Source: Halichondria panicea (lineage: Eukaryota > Porifera > Demospongiae > Suberitida > Halichondriidae). From it: a DNA stretch of 64,000 bases. The notes beneath the pieces were generated by a model. That model was not told the origin of the DNA. It made no database searches and was given only the letters and a program-made list of their open reading frames with translations. The position numbers and the translations under genes were made by a program. This document shows, one piece after another, positions 25,901-35,800 of this stretch; within the stretch, counting starts at the first letter, position 1, and each line of letters begins with the position of its first letter. Where the stretch lies: positions 2,991,001 through 3,055,000 of the forward strand of contig NC_087392.1 in the NCBI RefSeq assembly GCF_963675165.1, read 5' to 3'.

Positions 25901-28900
25901 TAAAGCACACTTAAGTGTGGATTAAGTTATTTAATCTATGGTCACCTGGCTACTTTCAGATAAGCTGATTGGCTGGAGATCATGTGATCAGCACTAAATA
26001 CAGTTATATAGTACAGGGTAGTATCAATATCACCCAGGATGTGGTCGATAACCTGGAGGATATTGATACTACCCAGGAGGTAGTCCGATTCGAATTCGAT
26101 AAGAAACTGGAGTGCATTGATGTGTGGCGAATGCAGTAGGGTAGGAATTTGTATTGTGTAATCAGCAATAAGTTAGATTACTACATAATGCCCTCGTGCT
26201 GTACTGCTAATACAACTCTTGCCCTCGGGCTCGAGTTGTATTAGCTGTACATCCCTCTTGCATGGTAACCTATACTCGTTGAAAAACTGTTTATTATGCC
26301 TCGAGGCGTAGCCACACGAGGCATACGGTAATTTAGAAGCTGTTAGTTTTCGTCGCATTGCAACCGTTGAGCAGTTACAGCTGGAACAGACACACACACA
26401 GTCAGCTTTTAACTAACAGCTTCTATATGCTTCTAGCCACGTTCTCTTGGATTTGATTCGTTGATTAGCAAACCAAAGCTTCTTTCTAGAGATATGGCTA
26501 GTTTTACTCACAGTGAAGGCTGTTGCTGTCTCTTCAGAATCTTTTATAGCATCATCTGTCCGCACAAACTTTCTATTAACTTATGAGTTAGTCTTGCACT
26601 AAAGCGCTAGCTGTTTGTTAGCTACAAGAGTCAGGAAAGAGCTGCGTGCCCTACACTGTACTACTGCAGCCCCCTTGTGAACTCTGACCTCATTGCAGAA
26701 GATCCATGTCCTTAGTTATAATAAACAGCACTGAGATGAAAAATCCTTTTTAATTGTTTTTGTGCTCATCATACAGTACAGTCAGTGCTATAATTTTTGT
26801 TTGCCCTTCTTTCTTGCAGATGACACTGACTTTGCATTGGAGTGCCATACAGCATTTCTGGTTGGGCAGGACACACTGGATGATATTCTTTGGAACAGCA
26901 CTGGAAAATACTACAATGCTTACAGTACGACGGAGGAAGATTTTGCAGAAGAGCTATTCTTCGAGGACCTTCGGGTCAATCTGTGTGACTATCCAAAGTA
27001 TCACAAGGAGGAGTGGGGGGAGTGTTATGATGGCTCCCCTACCAACCCAGGAGCCATCATGACTGACACCTTCTATGCGCAGGTTACATATGAGTATATA
27101 CATATACAAAGCTACCTTCTAAACCCTTGTAGCCATGTTGACTCGATAGGGTCTTCAGTGACCAAATTACTCTTCCTACATGTCAGTATTACAGTATGTT
27201 TAAATAGAACCAGTAACGGTGACTATGAGCTTTTGTACCAGAGCTTAGCCTGAGATATCCTACATTGAGCTACTCTACTTTTGATTTTAAGCTGAAATGC
27301 GAAAGCACCGCCGGTGCTGATGCCTTGGTGGAGGTGCCAAAGCTACATAACATAATAGCTTTTATTATTATCATGATAAACATTGCGAATTTGCTGCATG
27401 CAAACTCAAAGAGTGGGCAATGATCGACCATGATTGTTGTTAAAAACGATCGATCAAGTCTAAAATTAATAGCTGCATCAGCAGAGCCTTGCAGCTCTCT
27501 TCTCACTCTTGCAGCTACCAATAGGTAGCATTCTAGTGCAGAGCTAACTACTAAGTAGAGTAGCAACATTCGGTGAACAAGTTTTGCTACGCACTCTTCT
27601 GAAAATGCTGCAATGGCATTCTAAGTAAGCAAAACTAGGCATAACTCGAGAACGAAGCATTATTTTGCAAATCCATGAATTAAATCCAAGAAAACATGGC
27701 TAGAAGCCTATAGAAATTCTTACTTGCACTTCATTGATCCTTGAGCAGCTGTAGAAGTCTACACACACAGACACACAAACACACTATCGTATACCTCGCT
27801 TGCGCATGCACACCGAGGCATAAAAAGTACATACTTGCTATCCAGTTCTGCTCTTATCAGGTTGTAGCATATAGATATAAGAAGGGAGAGGGATGGGAAA
27901 CGCTACGTAAATAGCATTGACGATCCGCGTTTCAGTCAATGTTTATTTCCTCCAGCCCATGCTTTTAGCTAGTACTAGGCTATAAACTAGCTACTGACCT
28001 CCATGTATTAGCAATGGCTAGTGGAACAGTCACAACAAGGTAGCAGCAATAGTTAGTGAGACCCCTCCAAGCAGTAAAAAGCAACTTGGACAGGCAAATT
28101 CTTGAGAAGAGCTCTGTCTGTACCGTTGAGTGTTCCAGTCACAAACTTGATAGAGAATTATGGAAATGTAGCAAAGTTCTGTCGTAAATTACTGTGCCGA
28201 TACGATGAACCAACTATCAATGAATACAAAGAGACCTTTACCTACACTCAATCATTGATATAACGTTCTAAATGGGTACACAAAAAGTCTGCTTTTCAAA
28301 ACTAGCTTACTAAGACAAAAATGAACATTACTTACCAACCTAAAGCCAAGTGGCTTTGATTTTACTTGCATACAATGCCCAGCTACTTAAGAAAGAGGGA
28401 ATCATTAATATTTTGGGCGTCACAACCTCTCCTTGTAGAAGGTACACAAAGCCACTAGGTAGAGCCTAAATGTCCCAGTGGGGAGCTGTGAATGATAGTA
28501 ATAACATTTCCCACTCGGTTGGCGGGGTCGAAACGCGGATCAACTTTTGGCATTACACAGAAGTGATTGTGCGCACATGCTCCGTTTCCCATCCCTCTCC
28601 CTTCTTGTATCTATGGTTGTAGTTATTTGAAGCTCAATCCATTGGTTAGGTCCTGGCATACTCACTTGGTATTGGAACGCTTGTCAAGGATGAGAACAAG
28701 CTAAGAAGTCACATGAAGGCTGAGCGAGTCTACAGTCATAGTCCCAGAGGGATGGTTGTAATGACAGGTGAGGTTTGCTTGTCCTACAAAATTGTTGTGA
28801 CATATTCGCGAACCTTTTGCTCCTTTTCGCTAGGTCGGTACACTAAAGTACCTATCCCATGGAGTGACAATGCCATATGGATGATGGGAAACCCTAACTG

Positions 28901-29722
28901 GGCAAGCATCCAGCTGCATCTGGGAGAGGTGAGGCATGAATTTGGGTTGTAATTATAATTTCAATTTCTCGGCTCCAGAACCGTCAATTCCTAGTATTGT
29001 ATATCCCTACCGCAGCTGTTATTTATTTTCAAGATGCACAGAATCATCAACTACAGCTAGATCACCTTTATTTCTCTATGTTTAGGATCGAGACGAGGCT
29101 ATGGATGTGGTTAGGGAGTCATTCGACCAATGGAGGACAAAACTCAATGAGATTTGGAATGTTGCTGGTATCTTGGCCAGTGGAGACTACACTAACTCTG
29201 GAGCCAGTGCCACTACTGATGATACTGAGCTGCCTTATATCACTAGCCACTACGGCTACTACATGTCATCGTGGCACATTATTCTAGGTAGGTACCAGTA
29301 TATACATGTAAATAGAGTCTGCATGGGCTGAATTAACTGTGTACATGTTTACCAAATGGAGCAACCAGTCTTTGTGTAGCATTGAGATTGATTTATTTGC
29401 AGCGCTCTCTGGACAAAATGTTGATGTTAATGAACAGAAGATGACCTTCTCTCCTAAGTTCCCTCTGTGCTGTAGTAGTGAGTGCAAGTCGTACAAACTT
29501 CCTGTAATGCTACCAACGGTTTGGGGCACCCTCAAGCGAGACTCAGGTTTTGACTTGGCCAAAGAAAAATTATTGTACGTACATTACACACTCTCACTGG
29601 AGTATGGTACTGTGGATGTGATGGAGTTGTCTGTTGATGACTGCAAGATGCAAAACGCTGGTGTCACAACTGTGGATGTAGATCACCCAGCCAAGTGGTA
29701 CTGCCCTGTTACGTGCTTGTAG
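13953..29722 (+). CDS. membrane-anchored GH116 (GBA2-like) glycosidase with PAN-like insert, copy 1
   Basis: Predicted beta-glycosidase of the non-lysosomal glucosylceramidase family. Exons: 13953-14035, 18253-18683, 18827-18957, 19038-19122, 19262-19453, 19559-19818, 20458-20562, 20694-20901, 22742-22910, 22997-23061, 23131-23291, 23352-23456, 24874-25069, 26820-27082, 28650-28767, 28834-28928, 29086-29287, 29403-29722. All phases agree; 1062 residues. Residues 1-28 are cytosolic, about 29-48 a signal anchor, so the enzyme should face the lumen or outside. GBA2_N-like region about 160-550 ([20 protein letters not shown]), interrupted at about 350-394 by a Cys-rich PAN/apple-like segment (CKSWTYN). 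Catalytic GH116 region from about 560: STYD at 696-699 is a candidate acid/base; E631/E633 lie where the nucleophile is expected. Many N-glycosylation sequons. Substrate unproven. Exon 1 (good Kozak gagccATGG, 4.2-kb intron) is the least certain part. Confidence 0.85.
14804..15185. mobile_element. TIR element, gtttgctcatgaat family, copy 2
   Basis: Left end ggttacggtaaagtgtttgc and right end acagtttatcgtaacgttaa are inverted. The right part contains a partial tandem repeat of tgctcactatcactagatct. Related to 13001-13430. Confidence 0.45.
15390..15906 (+). repeat. CGAGGCAT-ended repeat family, copy 2
   Basis: Same family and orientation as 10144-10668, with the right end altered to accggggcat. 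It lies in intron 1 of GH116 copy 1 and has no counterpart in copy 2. Confidence 0.55.
18044..18090. mobile_element. mini-hairpin insertion with 9-bp target duplication
   Basis: Arms of 19 nt (one mismatch) around a 9-nt loop. It is flanked by direct repeats of actgggcag (18035-18043 and 18091-18099). The matching position in copy 2 (about 47795-47810, gacggggcagtagctatag) has no hairpin and one copy of the target. A related hairpin sits at 32443-32495. Confidence 0.7.
20009..20174. mobile_element. TA-flanked MITE in intron 6, copy 1
   Basis: Ends CAGTGGGTGTATTTTGAG and its inverse ctcaaaatatacccgctg, flanked by TA. The same insertion is present in copy 2 (49703-49826), so it predates the duplication. 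Confidence 0.6.
21263..21516. mobile_element. pogo-like MITE in intron 8, copy 1
   Basis: Begins cagtagaatatccagacac after TA and ends ataataggttctactg before TA. Body similar to 10988-11277 (ccatggtaacagctgttatt-like core). Shared with copy 2 at 51407-51646. Confidence 0.6.
21793..22352. mobile_element. TIR element, TAGCCTCCTTTGCAGGC family
   Basis: Right end gcctgcaaaggaggctag; the left end tagcactttttgcaggttc is a diverged inverse. Interior segments match the element at 45176-45723 (aattggagga-caaagaaagaa, catgctgcatcttgtaga). Copy 2 keeps only the right end (about 51776-51808), so copy 2 lost roughly 645 bp here. Confidence 0.55.
24205..24849. mobile_element. pogo-like composite element in intron 12, copy 1
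   Basis: Left end ctgtagaaactggattatta and right end taacaatccagtttctactg are inverted and abut TA. The interior contains a diverged CGAGGCAT-family segment ending gccgaggcataataag. The copy 2 counterpart is 53832-54602. Confidence 0.55.
25083..26030. other. intron 13 segment present only in copy 1
   Basis: Copy 2 joins gtgtgtatcg directly to ggatattgatattaccc (54836), whereas copy 1 has about 950 bp more. The segment includes a hairpin with arms 25138-25172 and 25241-25275 (tagaacacacctagccaag and its inverse), plus unassigned DNA. Confidence 0.5.
27320..27821 (+). repeat. CGAGGCAT-ended repeat family, copy 3
   Basis: In intron 14 of GH116 copy 1; orthologous by duplication to 56117-56613. 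Confidence 0.6.
27868..28614. mobile_element. hAT-like TIR element present only in copy 1
   Basis: TIRs of about 33 bp (tagata-y-aagaagggagaggg). Flanked by a direct repeat GGTTGTAG (27860-27867 and 28615-28622). Copy 2 has the uninterrupted site with one GGTTGTAG at about 56653-56660. 747 bp, no transposase ORF. An 8-bp duplication suits hAT-type insertion; the edge is ambiguous by one base. Confidence 0.75.
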
Positions 29723-29780
29723 AATATCTACACATAACACTGAACAAATTATAATTATAGTTAGTTTTTTGTGACCCAGT

Positions 29781-29786
29781 AATAAA
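29781..29786 (+). promoter_or_regulatory. poly(A) signal of GH116 copy 1
   Basis: AATAAA lies 59 bp after the stop codon; copy 2 has the same hexamer at 57825-57830. Confidence 0.55.
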
Positions 29787-29915
29787 AATGTAACTATTAT
29801 TTTATTAACTGTCTGTTTACCACTGGTAAAGATCACTGCAGTATAATAAGTAAGATGTCTAACTGCTACCCACAGCATACAGATCTGGTAGATTTAGCAC
29901 TATAGTATACAGTGC

Positions 29916-31268
29916 TGTGAGAATGGAGCACCTGTGTGTGCTAACAGGTGCTAGGCATGATTAATTTTACATGAGGTGTCTGTCACTTCTGGAGAAAGGT
30001 TTAATTTGAACCCCGGAGATGATTTTGGTGTGGTATTAACAGGTACTGTGTTTGCTTTAAACTTAAACGACTCAAATAAAAGAAATTACGTTTTTGAATT
30101 TTCATAAAAACATACATGTAACTGATGCAGAATGTGTTGACATTGAATACTCTGTTCATTCTGTAAATAAGAATGTCATAATAATTATTATTTTGCTTGC
30201 GATAGACAGGAATGCGGCAGCCATACTGCAGGAATTCTATACACATATTTGAAAGAGTACAGAGCTCAAATTAATAATCTTCAGAGGAGATTACTTCTTT
30301 CCTTCTTGCTGCTCCTGTGCTTGTCAATGTCCCTGGGGTATGGCCTATAGAATCAAATAGTTCTCTCTCTATACGCATTTTTGATCAACAACTAAACGAA
30401 TATATGTAAAGGACTGTATTGTAAAAAATGGCTCTGGTTTGATGAAGCGAAATGGAACCAATTGGATAGGAAGGGCTAACACTACATATACAATTTTGGC
30501 ACAAAGGTTTTGCCCGTTAGATTACTGCAATAATATTTTTGTAGACATACAGAGTACTGAAAGTACTGATAACCAGTCTGCTTTCAATCACAGTGGTGTT
30601 CTCTGTGGAGGCTGTGCACCTGGTTTCAGTCTGGCTATCGGCAGCTCTAGGTGTATACACTGTTCCAACAACAATGGGATTTCCTTTTTTGTTTTGTTCA
30701 TTGTAGTCGGTGTTGCGTTTGTATTAATTGTTTATCAAGCTACTAGACCTCACCGTTGTTCACGGAACTATAAATGGGTTGATTTTTTATGCAAACATAA
30801 TTAGGATATTTCAGGGAATGTTTTTCCCGAACCTTAACCAAGGGGAGCAGCAAAACATCGTTTACGACATAAGACTTGTCATTGCTTGGATATTAAAATC
30901 TAGATTTTGATATTGAAACTTGCTTTATTGACGTGCTTGATACCTATGGTAAAATACCTGTGTATCTTCGGTTTTTAGCTAAACTCATCCGTACTAATTT
31001 GCAAGCTTTTAGATCAGTATAGTGTTAAATAAGTTTACTAGTGTTCAAGCTTTTGGACCTGTAGTGTTAGCTTGAAGTCCCGCTTTGAGATGGTTGTTGG
31101 ATGCTAAACTCACTTTCTTCGAAAATCCTCATGCTTTTCTTTCTGTTGTGGCATTACTTATATTTCTTTTTTTCTGCTTACCGTACACACTACTACTTTT
31201 TGTTGTTGGCTAGCTGAACTATCTTCCTTTTGATTGTGCTTCTCGTCTATTGGTTAAGTTTAAGCCCA
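29916..31268 (+). pseudogene. truncated beta-helix/transmembrane gene (copy 1 relic)
   Basis: Matches the 3' part of the intact gene at 61464-64000+ from 63093 onward. The junction agtatacagtgc then tgtgag shows that 5,146 bp equivalent to 57947-63092 are missing, removing the signal peptide and beta-helix region. The rest carries a 10-bp duplication near 29950, a 13-bp loss near 30014, further indels near 30330 and stops. The Cys-rich motif CGGCAPG and transmembrane coding remain readable around 30600-30800. Homology past 30840 (DIETCFIDVLDTYGK, LPYTLLLF) shows what the intact gene likely encodes beyond the window. The relic is cut at the inverted-repeat element. Confidence 0.85.
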
Positions 31269-31337
31269 CCGCGTACCGTACGATACACACACCATAGATA
31301 CTATAAATTACATGGATATGAAACGCCTCTAGATTAC

Positions 31338-32110
31338 AGTGATTCCAGATAGTATCCGGAGTTTTGCTGGGAGGAGGATTGTCTCACAGCTACCAGAAAA
31401 TGAAGAGCTACTGGCAAGCAAAGAATCTGTTGTCACAAGAGTCTACGATTGAAAACTGAAGTGATACCACTATGATTGGCTTTAACTAGGTCTGTAAAGT
31501 AAGTTTTAGTTATGATTGTTCCAGTTAGAGCGTTGTAGCTGATTTGTGGAGCTAAAAATGGCTATATTCACTCTTTTAATAACTTTGTGTTAGTTGATCT
31601 GCTGTTTGAAAAGAATTACTGTGTTTATTTTTTGTGTAGTAGTTAGCCAGTAGGTATAGGTACTGGGTCCACTTACTTCTGACCTTGTGTATGCTTTAAC
31701 TATCTGGTTACAAACAGTTGAAGGTGTTTTCAAGTGTCCTTCTTTGTGTCAGTTGATTTCTTGAACCACATTTGTTGAATGTCTGTACTAAGTTTTATTG
31801 CGTAGAGTAAGGGCATGTTCACCGGGTCCACTAAGTTTTATTAATGCACATGTCTTAGTTTGGCTAAAAAGCAAGTTCAAATGTACTAAAAATTCACGCT
31901 CTCAATGAATTGTTATTGATTATTTATTATTTTTCGATTATGAAATTATAGCTACAGAATTATTTTTCGTTCGTATAATTATTATAGTAGTTACAATGTC
32001 ATACTTGACTGTTTGCTTATGTTTTGCAGCCAGACTATGTATACCTCAGACAATGCCTCGCGAGAAGAAGGAACCATTCATTGACTGGCGAAAGAATGAC
32101 ACGAGAATGT
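31338..32110 (+). other. exon-like pieces in the left-arm insert, unknown
   Basis: After an acceptor-like attccag one frame reads FAGRRIVSQLPENEELLASK to a stop near 31452. After ttttgcag at about 32029 another reads MPREKKEPFIDWRKNDTRM to a stop at 32110. Both look coding but have no recognised product or partner. They may be remnants of a captured gene. Confidence 0.2.
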
Positions 32111-32442
32111 GACGTCCATATGTCTATGTCAAAGCCTCTACTCCACATCAGCTATTATAGCCAAGCATTATCATGATTCATTCATTTCCAATCTATCTAG
32201 ACACATAGTTTTTGTTATTAAATAATAATAATTTGTGCTATATTAAATCCCAGAATGCACATGTAAAGTTATTCTTGTTATTGTCAAGCCTCCATCATCA
32301 TCATTCTCAGTCAGAAATTTTCAAAAGTCATCTGAGACGCTCTCAGAGCTGAAACAACTAGAGACACACTTTCAGTAGCCATTTTTATTTGGAAAAATTT
32401 GTATACTAGACCGTTACATCCGAGGCAATCATCATCCCAGCT

Positions 32443-32495
32443 AGCCTCGATTCAAGGCCGCTTTAGAAGCTGTAAAGCGGACTTGAGTCGAGGCT
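32443..32495. repeat. mini-hairpin related to 18044-18090
   Basis: Palindrome with arms starting agcctcgattcaaggccgc. It lies just left of the second piece of the inverted-repeat arm. Confidence 0.5.
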
Positions 32496-32599
32496 ACATC
32501 CCTATGGAACGCCGTTTGCGACAAAATTCAGGCAGAATGTGATAGGCGTGTGCATCCAATATAAAATCGATTTTTTACAGTTGATTTTCGATTTACACG

Positions 32600-32815
32600 T
32601 GTAACTTCGCTAGCTAGACCCCAGGCCTACAAGCTTACTATAGTACCCCAGAGAAGCTCCCACTGAACTCAACACTTCAATAGAATATAGATAACACGAG
32701 ACTGCCCTAAGGCATCACATGATACAGTCATGACGTGGCAGCCCTAAGGCTCACGCCTTACAATTATAGGATTAATAACAGTAACAATAAGTAGTGTCAT
32801 AGTCACATAGTTACA
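32600..32815 (-). repeat. 3' LTR of the Ty3/gypsy element
   Basis: 216 bp, TG...CA ends, matches 38771-38986 base for base by eye. It is the downstream LTR because the element reads on the minus strand. Confidence 0.93.
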
Positions 32816-32830
32816 TCACTCCCTCCTTAA
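32816..32830 (-). promoter_or_regulatory. polypurine tract
   Basis: On the minus strand aaggagggagtga lies directly before the 3' LTR: the expected plus-strand priming site. Confidence 0.65.
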
Positions 32831-35800
32831 GAGGCCAAACCACCTGGTTGGTATACTCGAAATAATCGCTCTGGGGGTTGGACGTTCTTCCTGAGCGGAT
32901 ATCGGCCATGGTGTCGTGTCCGGGTCGGCTGCCCGGACTCAGCTTGATTAGAGGCATCGCCCTCGACCTCGGGAGTAACGGTATCCTCGTTGTGTCCGAA
33001 TTGCACTTCATTCGACTCGGTGGTCTCTTCAAACAGCCCCTCTAGGTCAGGTGGTGGGCGATCCTCAGTTACAACGGTTGAAGGTTTCGGATCGTTGAGG
33101 AACTGCTGCACCCACTCAGGTACACTGCCTTGGCTCTTACGCTGCTTATACAAGTAGGAACCAGCTGGAAATCCCATTGGACTTGGTTTCACCCGCGATT
33201 GGTGCACTCGAATTTCTCCTTCCTCAGGGAAATATACTTTGACCACACACACATCTGGCCCTTGCACAGATACAACACGATAGGGACCATGCCACGGCCT
33301 TGACAATTTCCTCATCCTTCCAGACTCCTCTTGAGGGAAGCGAATAAACACCCAATTTCCAAGTTTGTACTGGTATGGGGTAGCATGTAAATCGTGGTAT
33401 TTCTTATACTTTTGCTGAGCTGTCTTGATGGACTCGGCGGCCAACCGACGAGCAGAGGAAAGCGAGTAGACTAGTTCCTCTCGATAGTCATCGACGTCCG
33501 TCAACGTGAGTGGGGATGGAGGAAGCAGTGCAGCCTCAGTTGGCGAGCGTAGATCCACCCCGTACAGAAGGAAGGAGGGCTTCTCGCCTGTGGACTCGTG
33601 GGGGACATTCCTGTACGCCCACACAACACCGGAGAGGTACCTATCCCACTGGTCACCACACTCCGCAGCTCGTTTCCTCAGAGCAGTCTTCAGCGTTCGA
33701 TTGAATCGCTCTACCAATCCATCGCAGGCCGGGTGGTAGGAGGTGGTGTTGAGCTTCTTAACTCCTAGGAGCGCACACACATCGGTCATCAGGTGTGAGA
33801 GGAGATTGGTACCTCGGTCAGAAAGTAGGCTCTCAGGCACGCCCGCGATAGGAATCACCTCTTCAACCAACAATCTCACAAGTCTGATAGCCTTCTGGTC
33901 AGGCATAGCAAACACAAAGGGCCACTTTGTCAAGAAATCTTGAAACACCGCTACATAACGGTTGCCATTCTTTGTCTTTGGTAGCTCCATGATGTCCAAT
34001 CCCATAATCTGAAATGCTCGTTGAACCGGGATCGGTGTGAGTAGGGGCTGATGTATGCGTCCCGAGGCATTAACAGCAGTACACTGGAGACAAGAACCAC
34101 AGCGTTCAGTAATCTCCCCGTGCATTCCTTGCCACCACCAATGTCGTGCGATGGCCTTCACCAGCTTGGGTGCTGAAAAGTGACCAGACATGGCACTGCT
34201 ATGGTAGCCTTGAATCAGTGTTTTCCTCAAGCTCTTAGGGACCACTCGTCTCGCTTTTCCGTCACCTTTGGGGCCTAGGAAGCACAATACTCCATCCACT
34301 ACATCGAATAGAGTGGCCTGGGCTGCCACTTTCTTGGCTAACGCAGCATCTTCAGGTAGTTTTCCTAGCAACAGAAAATCAAACATTGTCTGACACTCAG
34401 AGTCTTCAGCTTGCTCGTTACTCAAATCACAATCGATGGTCGTTTGATTGGGGTCAGGATCGATCTGTAAAAGGTCTTCACACTCCAGGCTGTCAATAGT
34501 CGCTATCTGGACATCCGTGACTAACTCGACTTCAGATGTCGGCTGGGTAACTGGGGCCCGGGACAAAGCGTCAGCATTGGCATTATCTCGCCCAGCTCGG
34601 TACACTATCTCCAGATTCTTGATGCCACTGCAGTAGACTTGGCTCCACCACCTTGCATGCTTCCCATTAGCCTGAGGATTACTCAGAACGGCTTTCACAG
34701 CTGAATGGTCTGTGTAAACTACAACGTCATGTCCATAGAGGTATGCATGGTAGTGCTTGACTGCCCATACCACCGCGAGTGTCTCTAACTCTGTCACTGA
34801 GTATCTCTGTTCTTGAGGGGATAGGGCTCTGCTTGCATAGGCCACAGGGTGAACCTTTCCATCCTCCTGCCCCCTCTGAGACAGTACAGCTCCAAGTCCT
34901 TTAATACTGGCGTCAGTTTCCAGGGTGAAAGGGAGAGAGAAATCAGGGAAAGCCAACACCGGCGACATGAGCATTCTCGACTTGAGGGAATCAAAGGATG
35001 TCTGACAATCCGCTGTCCAATCATACCGGCAGTTGGCCTTAGTCAATGCATGTAGAGGTTGTGCAATATCAGCAAACCCTTTCACGAACCGTCGGTAGTA
35101 CGAGGCAAGTCCGAGAAACTGCCTCACTTCCTTCACACTAGTGGGTCTTGGGAACTGCTGTACGGCTCTAACCTTTTCCGGGTTTGGACAAATACCCATT
35201 GGTGTGAGAACGTGCCCCAAATACTCAACTGTTTGACGGATGAATTTGCACTTCGATGGTTTGAGTCTCAAGCCAGCTGAAGCCACTCGATCGATAACCG
35301 CTTCCAGGTGCTGTAGGTGATCGTTGAAGCTCTGGGAGAAGATCAATATATCATCGATGTATACAGAGGCAAACGGAACACCCTCCTCAGGGTTCAAACC
35401 AGCTAGCACCTGCTGCATTAGTCGCTGGAACACTGCAGGAGCATTGCGTAGGCCAAAAGGCATAACATTGAATTGATAGAGGCCTTGGTGAGTAATGAAA
35501 GCAGTCTTCTCCTTCGAGTCTGGATGAACTTGAACTTGCCAGAAGCCTGAGGCAAGGTCGAGAGTACTGAAATATTTAGCTTTGTTCAGCTGGTCTAACA
35601 GGTCATCTATGCGAGGCAACGGAAACGTATCTGCTTTTGTGAGTGAGTTAAGTTGCCTGTAATCAATGCAGAAGCGTAAGGTACCATCTTTCTTCCGGAC
35701 TAGGACCACTGGGCTTGCCCATGGGCTAGCAGATGGAGAAATTACCCCGTTTTCTTGCATCTCTCTCAACTGACGGGCCACTTCTCCTCTCACCGCAAAT

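Larger units (their letters stand above)
13857..31268. repeat. segmental duplication, copy 1
   Basis: Matches about 45836-64000+ in the same orientation. It starts at tagtcctcttagtgatgtca and ends where the beta-helix pseudogene runs into the inverted-repeat element near 31268. Exons are nearly identical; introns differ by discrete insertions and deletions listed separately. Confidence 0.9.
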
